Assembly: GCA_963969495.1 (NCBI GenBank)
Contig: OZ018329.1
Location: 73,794,912 to 73,858,911, forward strand
Source of the DNA: Ceratothoa steindachneri
Taxonomy: Eukaryota > Arthropoda > Malacostraca > Isopoda > Cymothoidae
Reading direction: 5' to 3'
Length of the DNA stretch: 64,000 bases
A model generated the notes under the pieces. It saw nothing but the letters and a program-made list of their open reading frames with translations. It was not told the origin of the DNA and ran no database searches. The position numbers and the translations under genes are program-made. Positions 47,557 to 57,815 of this stretch are shown piece by piece (position 1 is the stretch's first letter; every line of letters begins with the position of its first letter).

Positions 47557-47945
47557 ATTATACTTTGTGTCTGGTAGATGAATGGAATAGGCTCACTAGA
47601 CATGTGATAGAAGCCTCCTTTCTCAGTAGTTTTAAGAATAGATTAGATAAATATATGGATGAAGCTGCTAGATGGGACTGACTTTTTTTATGTACATATG
47701 TATATATTTTTCTAAGGAGTGGGGAGATTATATTTTGTGGTTGCATGAATGGATATAATCCTCTGGATGCATTTTATGTATATTTTAGATTAGATCTGAC
47801 GAACTCCTGTAAAGGGTGACAATGTTGATGACTTTTCTCTGGTAAGAAATCTTTTGTGTGTTGACTGGAACAGGAGATGCCAAGTGTAGGCCATGAATGG
47901 TCTTTTGCAGTCTCCTTCTTTTCTTATGTTCTTATGTACTTATGA
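47557..47945 (+). pseudogene. CR1/L2-like LINE 3' end
   Basis: A frame reads EWNRLTRHVIEASFLSSFKN then RLDKYMDEAARWD and a stop, the typical end of a CR1/L2 reverse transcriptase. It is followed by a 3' UTR ending in short repeats of the CTTATGTT type (about 47918-47945), also typical of that group. Confidence 0.75.
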
Positions 47946-48352
47946 ACACAACTCTATTCCTAAGAGTTTTTTGCTCCTCATCTGCACTCATTTCGGTGGA
48001 GACCTGTGTGATGCAAACCATGGGTATCTAGCACATAGCAATTGCTGTATAAAATCTATCCAAATCAAGATGCAATCCGGCAAATTAACACACCAGCCTG
48101 GCTTAACTTTGCTGTAATCAAGCAGTGTTTCCAATTGGCTAAACTGTAGCCCCATTGCCTGTAGTGTTATGGTGTAAAAGAACATTCCTTTTGGTTTCCT
48201 TTTTATTTATAAATCATATTTCTACTGACCCATTTCATCCTTCTTTAAAAGAAACATGGTTAAATAAACTGAAAAGTAAACCAATTATAATCAGTCGCCA
48301 TTTGCTGTGGAAATATGTTTAGATGCTCTTTACTTTTTCTCTTCTCTGACAG
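47946..48352. other. Unassigned intronic sequence before POLA1 exon 7
   Basis: No gene or repeat was recognised. It ends in the pyrimidine-rich acceptor of POLA1 exon 7. Confidence 0.4.
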
Positions 48353-48492
48353 GGAAAGGTCGTGAAATTCTTCTGAACACAAAGGAGTTGGTTCAAAGGC
48401 TGAATTTTGAAGTTATCTATGGAGACACTGATTCTATCATGATTAATACCAACAGCTCAGATTTTGAAGAGGTCTTTAAACTCGGTCACAAA
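48353..48492 (+). CDS. POLA1: POLA1 exon 7 of 11: polymerase motif C
   Basis: The exon encodes [19 protein letters not shown], then [19 protein letters not shown] and [15 protein letters not shown] is motif C, with the two metal-binding Asp codons at 48424-48426 and 48430-48432. The acceptor is CTGACAG ending at 48352 and the donor is GTAAGT from 48493. The preceding intron is the longest here (17861 bp) and contains the LINE array and the hAT-Charlie element. Confidence 0.95.
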
Positions 48493-49042
48493 GTAAGTAT
48501 CCAGTTGGTTGGTGTTTGTTTTAAAGCAGGGGAAAATTGCTCTCCCAATAGCTGTCTTGATTTGCAGGGGTGGAAGTTAAGAGCTAGTAGTACATCGTCA
48601 AGCCATTAAGTGGGGCTGAAGTTAAGGCAATTTCATTCACAAGTCAGAGCTGATCTTAAAGTATTTTATCCGGAGGGGGATGGGGTAAAATACATGCTTG
48701 TGGGTTTCTTTGGTTTATGTATTAACTTGTTCCAGGGCATTCACATTTCTTCTGAGTACAATACAAATAACTACTGTTTTTTTATTAAAAAAATATTTAT
48801 ATTTTTACTGGCCTGTCATCATCATCAACTGCTATCCACCCCAAAGTTTTTGTTTTTTCATACCGAACTGGCCTTTCATAGCACTAGGATTGCTGTTCTA
48901 CAGTATTTTGCCCTTTCTTTTTGATTCGTTCAATTTCCTTTATAACTTTCTTCTGTGAATTTTATGGTTTTTCTTGGCTGGTAATTAAAATTAAAAATCT
49001 ATCCCATTTATTATTAATTAATGCTAATCTCCCCAAAATCAG

Positions 49043-49248
49043 ATAAAGTTGGAGGTGAACAAGCGATACAAGCTGCTTGAGCTAGATGTTGATGGTGTGT
49101 TTAAATACATGCTGCTCCTGAAAAAGAAGAAATATGCGGCTGTGACCATGACCAAGTTGTCCAATGGAGAAGTGGTGACTGGACGAGAGATAAAGGGAAT
49201 TGACATTGTTCGACGCGATTGGTCCCAGGTGGCTGCTGATGCTGGCAT
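49043..49248 (+). CDS. POLA1: POLA1 exon 8 of 11: thumb region
   Basis: The exon encodes [31 protein letters not shown] and [20 protein letters not shown]. The KKKKYA element and the GxDIVRRDW signature mark the start of the thumb in polymerase alpha and its relatives. The acceptor AG ends at 49042 and the donor GTGAGT starts at 49249. The last two bases (AT) form Ile with A of exon 9. The intron before it is only 550 bp and looks free of transposons. Confidence 0.94.
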
Positions 49249-49899
49249 GTGAGTTAAGAGGCATGATTGTTCAAAGTCTCTTAATGTCCATTTATGTGGG
49301 CCAAGTGGATAGCTCGGCCTCCCTTTACTGCTCCAAGCTAAAATTGCTTCTTTTTTTTACGTTAGGTTTGTGATAAAGCAAATTTGCCGGCATTGTGGGC
49401 TTTTTTTTGTCAATAATATAGATTGAATGTAACAAGATATTAAGGTTGTACTGTCATAAAGTTAAGGGTGTCCTAAACTTTTAGTCAAGGGGGGAAATAA
49501 TATACAGGCCACTAAGTACTTTTATGTACCCAGCGTGTGGTCAGTACCATCACTATTCTGATAGTTAAATATATTAATATGTGTAATTTAAGCAGAGGCT
49601 CACGTGAAGAGTATCAAGAATCTGGTCTAATCAATTCAATATTAGCAACTAGTTCTTCTAATTCTAGACTTTTAAGATGCCCTCTATTGCCATTTGTTTT
49701 CTGCATACTTTTTTTCCTGTCTTGCGACAAATATTTGGTTATATCATTGGTGGAAGAGGTTTGCTTTTATTTGAATTATTATAAAAGAAAGCTGTCTCTA
49801 ACCATTTGGTGCATGGTTGATGCCATGAACGTCCTTTTCTTATCTAGCATAAGAAGAGAATTTTTTAACTAAAAGTATTAAGTGGATGGACTTATATAT
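49249..49899. other. Unassigned intronic sequence
   Basis: AT-rich. Short frames show no domain. It borders the foldback element at about 49900. Confidence 0.4.
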
Positions 49900-50240
49900 C
49901 TATTTATTTTTATTTAAAGGCCCAAAGAAATAGAAATTCATAACACAACCCGGAATAACGTTAAGGAGAATATTATGTGAACCAATGAAAGCTTAGGAGG
50001 GAAAATTAGAGATGTAGAAAATGAAAAGATAGGGCAAACTATTTAACTGTTGTATGAAAATACATAAAGAAGTTGGATTTGAACCTGTCTCATCAAGAGC
50101 TCATTGCTAGAGGTACCATCCTCAACCCCTTCCCATTTTCCTTCTTAAGCTTTCATTGGTTCACATAATATTCTCCTTAGCGTTATTCCGGGTTGTGTTG
50201 AATTTCTATTTCTTTGGGCCTTTAAATACATCTATATATC
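49900..50240. mobile_element. Foldback element or MITE, about 340 bp, arms about 100 bp
   Basis: The left arm (about 49911-50007, with AAAGGCCCAAAGAAATAGAA and ATTATGTGAACCAATGAAAG) is the near-exact inverse of the right arm (about 50133-50228, with TTTCATTGGTTCACATAATA and TTTCTATTTCTTTGGGCCTT). The loop is about 125 bp. It sits in the 1043-bp intron between POLA1 exons 8 and 9. Ends and target duplication are not certain, and the superfamily is unknown. Confidence 0.75.
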
Positions 50241-50291
50241 ACATGTCATGTGATTTTTAATTATCTATTTATTTGTCTTAACACTTTGCAG

Positions 50292-50394
50292 ATACATTTT
50301 GGACCAAATTTTATCAGATCAAAGTCCAGATGAGCGACTCGAAAACATCCATTCTCATTTGGAGTTGGTCAAGAAGCAGTTGGAAGAGGGAAAG
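50292..50394 (+). CDS. POLA1: POLA1 exon 9 of 11: thumb region
   Basis: The exon encodes YILDQILSDQSPDERLENIH followed by SHLELVKKQLEEGK, matching the QILSDQ segment of polymerase alpha. The acceptor is TTTGCAG ending at 50291. The donor is GTGACC from 50395, the weakest donor in the set. It begins with the third base of a split Ile codon and ends in phase 0. A reading frame runs past the donor into the intron but loses all family similarity there. Confidence 0.9.
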
Positions 50395-50559
50395 GTGACC
50401 TTTGGGTTATATTACTCACCCCCACCTTTCTTTACCTCCGATACGATGGGTTTTGAGAATATATTTGCTGGGTTCATTAAGTGTTATATGCATGTGTGTG
50501 AGAATCGTAATGCAGTTGCTCAACCTCAATGTTTTTGGATAATACCCCTCTCATCATTT

Positions 50560-50760
50560 AATCAAATGCTTTCCCACACTGCGGGGTATGTGCGCATCAA
50601 CACCAGGAGAAAACTACCCACCCCTTTATGTCATATCAAGCACAAAACAACCCAGCATTTTTCCCACACAAGTTGGTTCTTCATAGCTATGTGGTCCTGT
50701 GCTGTAACAGGAAGAGCAGTCAGGCTTGCGCCTAACCTCAAGCTATGCCCCCTCACATAT
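50560..50760. repeat. Dispersed repeat, related to 3456-3820
   Basis: Partner of the repeat at 3456-3820 with ordered words such as GTGCGCATCAACACC and ATCAAGCACAAAACAACCCA. It leads straight into the RTE-like fragment on the minus strand. Confidence 0.4.
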
Positions 50761-51180
50761 CATCTACTTTGCCCTCAGTCAGCCCCCTCTCACACACATA
50801 ATTATCAACCCAACTTTTAGTCAGTCTTCCCCAACCCTTTGCATATCTTGACACTCGTGTGGATATTCTCTTAACCAGTCTCTTTACACATCCATTTTCC
50901 TTTCCTGTCCATAGCAACCCAGAAAACACTGTTACAGCCTCATTCACACCATACCCATAACCAGTTACAGCCCCATTCACACCATATGCACCTTGTACCC
51001 AGTGTTCCTGTCTCTATCTACCCTTCGCACGCCGATCATTCCTCTCAAATTATCCATTTGTACTGCTCTCACTCGAGATCTTTCCTTCCACCCATATACC
51101 AACGTTAGTACCAGTTCCTCTCATTCAGCTTCCGAGCGTTTTCTACACTCAGACCTTTGGCATTCACTAATATACTAGGC
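50741..51180 (-). pseudogene. RTE-like LINE fragment, C-terminal part
   Basis: Minus-strand pieces include VENARKLNERN, AVQMDNLRG-like words and LVKRISTRVSRYAKGWGRLT with KSWVDNY, the order seen after the palm in RTE-type elements. Multiple shifts are present. It belongs with 54230-54960 and 59155-59590. Confidence 0.55.
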
Positions 51181-51189
51181 ACACTAGCA

Positions 51190-54100
51190 AAAGGGGAGCC
51201 ACCTCCATCCTAAGCTCCCGGGGAAGGCAAAGAGACCAGAAGTAGCGCTCCATTAAAACCATCAACAATCGGCAAAGTAGTTTCCCCTTTGCTTTCGACG
51301 TGGCTCGCCATCTGTTTCACAGGGGTCCCTCCATGTATCTTCCAGCAGAGGACTTTTTTCCCTTACCCCTCCTTCTACAGTCATCTCTGGATGACTCTAT
51401 ACAAGTGGCGTTCCTCCCCCCCCCCTCTTTCCTTTTCAGGGGCCCTTCACCTTCAAGATTAGGGTGAGGTAGAGGCAGCGCGCCCCGATGGGGACAAAAA
51501 GACCGGACGAAGCCCCTTATAGAGCAAAGGGAAGAGTGTTCCTTCTAACCTTGCCCCCCCTCACCTTATTGACCTTAGGTTGTTGGGAGCCGGACTCCCC
51601 CCTTCCCCTCATCTCCACACACCCTCTTTCTCAATGGAGCTCGACAACGGTTGGGATCCCCGACACATTGGGAAGGGCGAGGGTATTTGGAGACCCCTCT
51701 CAAGGTGGAAATGGACTCCGAATTGCCATATGGTAGGGGACCCGTCCTTCTCCGAAATGCTCAAGGATATGTTGTCCTGGGAGGTCCCCGCTCTTGAGTT
51801 CTCCAGGGACAGTGCTGCCTCCGGAGGATCATACACTGGGGCGGAGTGTTCAGCCCGTGAGGACCCTACCATATGGCAATTCGGAGTCCATTTCCACCTT
51901 GAGAGGGGTCTCCAAATACCCTCGCCCTTGCCAATGTGTCGGGGATCCCAACCGTTGTCGAGCTCCATTGAGAAAGAGGGTGTGTGGAAATGGACTCCGA
52001 ATCGCCATATGGTAGGGTCCTCACGGGCTGAACACTCCGCCCCAGTGTATGATCCTCCGGAGGCAGCACTGTGCCTGGAGAACTCAAGAGCTGGGACCTC
52101 CCAGGACAACATATCCTTGAGCATTTCGGAGAAGGACGGGTGCCCGTCGTTTCGACCGGCGGCCAGGACAAGAATGGTTTGTCTGGCCCAGGGTGCCATC
52201 GGGTTGGGGAGGGTAGGAGCAAAAAAAAAACAAAAGTCGCAATTAAGGTGAGCAGAGCCTTGATGACGTTTGGGCCCCTCATCGAGAAGCTACCTGATGT
52301 TTTCGAACCTGTTAGCTTTAAACCTTTGTCATTCTGCCCACTGGTGGCAGCATGCTGGTTAAAGGTCTTATGCTGCAGCAGAGAGAGGCTTAGCCGGGAT
52401 AATTGATAGAGAAGTCACCCCTTTCTCAGACGAGACCCTTTTTGTGAATGAGGCTCACATTCCTTGGCAGGGTATTATAAGTGCCCTTCGGACACCTGAT
52501 GGCTGGCAGGTTTAGTTAACACCGCATTTTACCAAGAATTTTGTAAAATAGTAGTTTATGCGACTGAACCAGGGGTACCCTTTCCCGTAATGCAAACGGG
52601 TCCAGTCCATATATTGAATCGTCAGGCTCGATTCAGCACACGTGTCTGTCTGTTAATCGAACGCCCCCTATTCAGAGCCCGCATGCCCCTGCAGGGGGAA
52701 ATGCCGTTTGCTCTGTGACACATGGTCATTATTTGATGGTACGTGCGGACCCGAGTCTTGCTTGCTCGCCAACGGCAAAATGCATCCGCGGCCGATCTTG
52801 ACAGTGTCTATGCCGTCGAGAAACGCCAGTCATATCCTAATCCTTTTGGTTTTAGGGCTAAGAAATTCTGATAGCTCGATGTAGCTCTAGGGCCGGTGCG
52901 CCTCTGGTTCTATCAATACACATTGGAGGGTATCACCTCTATTTCTCGCCACGCCTCTGCTCCCTAAGCTTCTACAACGCCGGGAGTATTGCGTTGGCCT
53001 TTTTGGAGGACACTCACGCTGGCCGTATCCCCTTTGTTTGCAGTCAGGGGGGGCTTTGCCAGGTGCTGCGTCTGTCTTCACGGCTGAGCTGGTTGCAATA
53101 CACCGCTCGCTAATGGAGATAACGCGACGTGCCCGGTTCGGAGACCGAATTGTGATCTATAGTGACTCACAAACCACCCTGAGTGCTCTCGAGGCATTGG
53201 AATCCTCGCATCCCCTGGTTCGCGATATCCATGACTCTACGGTTTTGGCAAGCTGGGTGGGTGCAGAGATTATCTTCTGCTAGGTTCCTGGACATGTAGG
53301 AATTGCGGGTAACGAGAGCGCCAAAGAGTCCACGAGGACTGGGCGACCAGGCTAGCGTTTCGCTATTCTTCACATCACCAAATGGCAGTGATCATGCAGC
53401 TCTGGGCTGCCTGGCAAAGAAGATGGGAGACGGTCGAAGGGAACCTAAAGTTGCGGGCCATCGCGCTGCGACTGTTCCCGTGGACCTAGACTAATGAAAC
53501 GGCGGCTTCAGTTTCGATCTCTGTAATGAGGGCGCCAAAGAGTCTTGGACTAACTCGTACAAACTGTTTTTGTGCTGGTGGGAGGTAGACCTCCTCTTTT
53601 TTTATGAATTGCTTGCTCTGACCAAGGTGCCAAACTGAGCCACTGGATCAGCATTTTTCTCTTTCCCACTGACTATTTAGCAGGGAGCAGGACAGCCCTT
53701 CGAACTGCATGTTTAAGAAGCTAGTTAAGGGCGGATATATTTTTCCCTCGACCTATCTCCCAATGTCTCGATGGTTACAGGTCATATTTTGTTGTCTTTG
53801 AATCGGGGACATCGTCTAGATGCCTTGCTCCTCTGCACCTTTCTCAAGATTGCTTGGTCCTCAGTCAGTAAGAGACAGTTTGGGGCAAGGTCTTGATCTA
53901 AGGGAGCTCTGTGAACCATTATCGCAAAAGGCCAGGTTGTTCATTCCTGTCCTAAGTCTTAGGGTCAAACTCAGGCTTACTGGATTGTTTTTTTGTGGGA
54001 AGAGGTGGGTTCCTCCATAGTACTTATTTGTTTGGTTTGTTGTTGCATGTTCAGTCCCTAGAGCGGGCATTTCTTCTTTTTTTGCGGGGGCGGGGGGTTA

Positions 54101-54200
54101 TTGTTTTTGTGTTAATTTTACAGTAGCTGGAATATAGGGTGATTCATGAGTTTTTTTGCTCTGCCCCTAGTGGCATCCGCCAGAAGGAATCTAAGAAAAA
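51190..54200 (+). mobile_element. LINE family A relic A4 with an inserted palindrome
   Basis: Decayed ORF1 words are seen at 52250-52560 (GGGCCCCTCATCGAGAAGCT, matching the ORF1 core) and the end of the Ser-rich part (ISEKDG) near 52120. The RNase H linker and domain follow at about 52740-53480 (FTAELVAIHRSLMEITRRAR; YSDSQTTLSALEALESSHPL), then a second, more diverged tail at 53520-54200 ending in CGCCAGAAGG. EN and RT are absent. The 527-bp palindrome at 51615-52141 replaces the expected ORF1 linker. Confidence 0.78.
51615..52141. repeat. Interlocked inverted repeats X Y X' Y'
   Basis: X is 51615-51738 (124 bp) and its inverse X' is 51864-51987. Y is 51740-51893 (154 bp) and its inverse Y' is 51988-52141. 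Both pairs match at nearly every base by eye. Y and X' overlap by 30 bp, and that 30-bp word occurs three times (51709-51738, 51864-51893, 51988-52017). As a result, long open frames with the same peptide blocks appear on both strands (for example MLSWEVPALEFSR), which is a symmetry effect and not two genes. Confidence 0.93.
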
Positions 54201-54229
54201 AAAGAGCTCCATTTATTTGTAGCACCTGC

Positions 54230-54960
54230 TATAATTCTTACCTACCCACATAATCATACGCTTTCTCCAATTAATGGAACCAGCACACTCTTGTATTAGA
54301 GCAAATATTTGATTTACACATCTACCTGCTCTAAATTCACTTGCCATTCTCTATCACTCCCTCCGTTATCCTTCTTACACACGCAATCAGAATATTTTCA
54401 TGCACTTTATCTACAATATTCACCTGGAGTTCTTGCATTCACCTTTTATCCTTATACAACTGTACTATCACAGCATTCTTCAAATTTTCAGGTATTCCTC
54501 TTTCAACTGCCCTACAACACAATCGCCTTCACTTATAACCCCTCAGCGACAATATCATCAATTCCAGCTGCCCTCTCATTTTTTCGACCACTCACAGCAC
54601 TGACAACCTCTTGCATCCTTATCTCTTCCATACCCAGATTTATATGCCCATGAAACCATTCATATTTACATCAATACCCATATTATACAATTCAAAGTAT
54701 TCTCGCTATCTACTTTTTACAATATTACTCGCAAGTATCCTGCCATTCTTGTCCTTGATATTCACACACTATTCTTCTTCTGGTTCCTCTCACTTCTTTG
54801 CATAATAGCTTCCTGTTCTTATCTGGATCTTCATTCATTCATTTGTCCAAGCGCTTCAGTTGCTGCTTTCCTATTCCGTTCACTCACTTGTTTCACAATC
54901 TTTTCATCTTTTATGTATTCCACTGCATCACCTTCGTCTTTCTCACCCTCACTATTAAGC
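54230..54960 (-). pseudogene. RTE-like LINE fragment, N-terminal RT part
   Basis: Reading the minus strand from about 54800 to 54240 gives VKDKNGRILASNIVKSR, REYFELYN, MEEIRMQEVVSAVSGRKNER with AAGIDDIVAE, IPENLKNAVIVQLYKDK, VDKVHENILI and EKAYDYVG. This is the order of the finger and palm of an RTE-type reverse transcriptase. Stops occur throughout. Confidence 0.72.
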
Positions 54961-54969
54961 ATTTAGTTT

Positions 54970-55320
54970 GGATAGAGGGTCCCCCAGGCTGTTGGGCGCA
55001 TTCTTGTAGGATGTCTCAGTGTAGGGTATCTTCGCGCACGTTACCAGTACCCGAATGAGCGGGGTCGCATCTTTTTGGCCTCTTGAGTTTGGGCACACCC
55101 GACTGGGCTTTTTGGAGAGGCGGGGCCTTCTCATGATATATAATTTTTTTCTGTAGAGTGGGGCGGGGGCATTGCATCCGTGGATCTGTTTAATTAGTCC
55201 AAGTTAGTTTTTGTGTCGTTTAAGTTTGGGAGGGGATTAATTTTCAAATTTATTTATCCTATTTGTAATCAAAATATATATATTTTTAAAGTCTAGTTGT
55301 GTTTAAAAAAAAAGAAAATA
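54970..55320 (+). mobile_element. LINE family A 3' relic
   Basis: The relic begins at CCCCCAGGCTGTTGGGCGCA, the CCHC tail region, then ATCTTCGCGCACGTTACC and GAGCGGGGTCGC. The 3' UTR remnant holds GTGGGGCGGGGGCATTGCA. No hairpin remains. Confidence 0.7.
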
Positions 55321-55416
55321 ATAGTTTGGATGTAATTCTATTATTCTTAACCAATTTGTCTTGGAACCATTTTTGCCACAAGAACTGACATTTTCCCATT
55401 GTCACTGTTTTGCCAG

Positions 55417-55578
55417 GTGGACCTCGCCCATTTGGCGATCACAAAACAACTGACAAAGGATCCAACGGATTATCCCGACAAAAATTCGGTTCCTCACGTC
55501 CAGGTTGCCCTCAGGATGAACTCGAAGGGCGGGAAGAAGCTGAGACAAGGAGATACAGTCGCCTATGTGATCTGCCAG
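55417..55578 (+). CDS. POLA1: POLA1 exon 10 of 11 in window
   Basis: The exon encodes 54 residues including [20 protein letters not shown] and [19 protein letters not shown], ending TVAYVICQ. This matches the C-terminal thumb of polymerase alpha. The acceptor TTGCCAG ends at 55416 and the donor GTGGGA starts at 55579; both ends are in phase 0. The 5022-bp intron before it contains the interlocked palindrome and RTE-like fragments. Confidence 0.93.
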
Positions 55579-55939
55579 GTGGGAGATTCGTTTTTGCACT
55601 TCCTTTGCATTCCTAATTCTGGAACCTCATTTTCCCAGGCAGCTACACGGTCCTTTCTCTAATATAGTTAACAGAAGCTGCTATACAAGTCTTAAATATA
55701 TATATTTTTCTTTTAATAAAGTTATTTTTTCGAATACTTCTCTGTTCATGTTATTTCCTAATGTTCCACTCGAAAAGGGGTTTGTGTTTTATACTAGCTT
55801 GTTTCTGGACGATTTTAATATGTTCTGAGCTCGATAGTTTTGACCAGATTTCCTATTGATATTTTCACTGATGTTAATCTACATTTGACACTAGATGGCT
55901 GTTTACAGATCTTCTGGTTATTGTGTTTTCATTTGTTTA
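55579..55939. other. Unassigned intronic sequence
   Basis: Nothing was recognised after the donor of POLA1 exon 10. Confidence 0.4.
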
Positions 55940-56760
55940 GAGGCCGACATTAAAAACGAATCACACGACACATTCCACCTGCCACTACTCAATATGGATT
56001 CAGATGAAATGTACACTACCACCCTCTACACAAACCTGTCCCAACACATCTTAGATGCATTCAACCAACCCCATCCCCAAACTTATCCTAATTCCCATCG
56101 ACATCACCAAGCGCCTAGTCCCATGCCAAATCTGCCGGAAAATCTCGACACCCAAGCGCACCAAATCGACAAGATGAGGCTCAACTTTCTCTCCATCATG
56201 CCAGCAAGATTCACTCATAATTAGATATTCTCTAAGTACGTGCCCGTCTACATTGCTTTCCCCTTAATCCTGTCACCTACCCTCTTCAACCTATTCATGC
56301 ACGGCCCCTCCATTGCAACACACTCATACCTTGTCGACTTCACCATTAATAGCACATCAACATAGGCACAAACACAAGGAAATGAAGACATACCTCTTAC
56401 AAACAAAATTTCAATAATCACACGAAACGTCGGCATTCCACTTAATAACACATTCAATACATGGCCTTACCTTCTACAGTCACATTACCTAAAGGAAAGC
56501 TAAATGAATTCTCACCACTCGGTGGCTCCTCCTTCAGAAAACACACACAAAAAAAACACTGTACAGTCACAGGATGCACCCAATCCACCCCAATTAATCT
56601 AAACGCTGAATCAAAAATACTCCCTATCGACTCACCTAAACAAACTTGGACCCACAACTCCTATCACACCCATGCCGCAGACTCGGAACAGCCCTCTCAT
56701 CACCTCACTTCGGGACAAGAAGATGATGCCCTCTTCCCTACCTAAAACTTGCACAAAATA
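55940..56760 (+). pseudogene. LINE family B relic, second copy
   Basis: C-rich like the copy at 31110-32346. The words TVTGCTQSTPINLNAESKIL parallel IIPGCTQPTPINQLHTETKI there. Earlier parts (ILDAFNQPHPQTYP; a LSPTLFNLFMH-like stretch near 56265-56300) fit the same reverse transcriptase. Stops and gaps are frequent. Confidence 0.65.
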
Positions 56761-57594
56761 CTTTAATAACTTGATCATGTATTTTAACTCAATCACCCCC
56801 CCCCCCCCCTTCCCATTTTAAATGCAGTTTTCAGATTCAAAATCAAGTTTGCATTATAGTTCTGTACACAACCAGTGTGATTAATTTGTTAAGAAACGAG
56901 GGGAGGAGGATTGGGGCTTAGAGCCCACTTTGAATCAGCTTTGTGACTGATTATCCGTTTCCCAAAGTATATGGATATCCATTCTCTTTCCATAACTGAT
57001 ATGTTTAAATTGTTGTAACCAAAATTCACCCCCTAAAATATGGAGAAAGTGACGAGGAGAACATCAATGTATTGCTCTTAGTGGTGGTCACAATCTTCCC
57101 ATGCTCTTAAAAGATGGTTCCGATTATACCTTATGACGAAATTGGTACATAAATGGTACTTTTTTTAATGTGACCCCCAAGAGAAGACGTTATTTTTATC
57201 ATTTAGTCGACATATAATGGTCAAGCTTCTATGGAATAGACTCAAACCCCAGGCAATGCCACCCAAAAATCAATATATTGTGAAATAGTATTTCCTAAAG
57301 TTTGACATACACATTGATATAATTTTCCTGCCTTTAGTGACCCCTTGTCCATTATCCTCCAGCTCGAAAAACACTTCTCTTTATCAATTCCTGTATTAAA
57401 AGCTGAATACTGTTACCCCTTTAGCTCCTCTCAACTGTTCACACATAAGGTTCCTCAACGGTGGTATTTTATTCATCTGTACTACATACACTTATAACAG
57501 CAGCCACCTCTCGTTTGTAGAAATTTCATCCTGGTCTTCGTGTGATAAAAGTGTACATAAGTAATAGGTGTACTAATGGGCGTTTATATTTTAG
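56761..57594. other. Unassigned intronic sequence
   Basis: A run of about 12 C lies near 56800. No gene or transposon was recognised. It ends at the acceptor of POLA1 exon 11. Confidence 0.4.
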
Positions 57595-57769
57595 GATGGC
57601 AGCTCCCTCAACGCTCCGCAACGAGCTTACCACCTGGAGGAGGTTAAGGCGAATAATGAACTGAAGTTTGATATGAATTACTACCTGGCTCACCAAGTGC
57701 ATCCCGTGGTGTCGAGGCTCTGTGATCCCATGGAAGGAACCGACAGTGCCAGGATCGCCGAGTGCCTCG
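57595..57769 (+). CDS. POLA1: POLA1 exon 11 of 11 in window
   Basis: The exon encodes LNAPQRAYHLEEVKANNELK, FDMNYYLAHQVHPVVSRLCD and PMEGTDSARIAECLG, the last part of the polymerase core before the C-terminal zinc modules. The acceptor TTTTAG ends at 57594; the donor GTGAGA starts at 57770. It ends one base into a Gly codon, so at least one more exon must follow outside the window. A deleted mariner begins only 46 bp past the donor, at 57816. Confidence 0.93.
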
Positions 57770-57815
57770 GTGAGATCTCATTTAGTTGTTGGCCCCATCA
57801 ACGTTACCGCACTTT

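Larger units (their letters stand above)
2968..57769 (+). other. POLA1: POLA1 gene, central to C-terminal part, 11 exons in window
   Basis: This is the catalytic subunit of DNA polymerase alpha, the nuclear family B polymerase that extends primase-made RNA primers at origins and on Okazaki fragments. Eleven exons are recognised by protein similarity, AG acceptor, GT donor and matching phase: 2968-3146, 4781-4899, 7789-7907, 11323-11535, 17009-17152, 30383-30491, 48353-48492, 49043-49248, 50292-50394, 55417-55578 and 57595-57769. They join into 556 codons without a stop. All three polymerase motifs are intact, so the gene looks functional. Introns range from 550 bp to 17.9 kb and hold all the transposons listed here. 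No exon for the N-terminal third is in the window, and none for the C-terminal zinc modules was found after 57769. Exon ends are inferred; no transcript evidence is available. Confidence 0.93.

Noticed and set aside
50395..50820. Extension of POLA1 exon 9 into a longer open frame
   Set aside because: Similarity ends exactly at the donor at 50394, exon 10 continues the protein in phase, and the extension overlaps a dispersed repeat.
51609..52282. Long open frames of about 140-220 residues on both strands
   Set aside because: They are the same peptide blocks seen through the interlocked inverted repeats. The symmetry explains them and no domain is recognised.
2968..57769. A processed POLA1 pseudogene
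   Set aside because: The exons are split by introns with GT/AG borders and matching phases, and have no stops.
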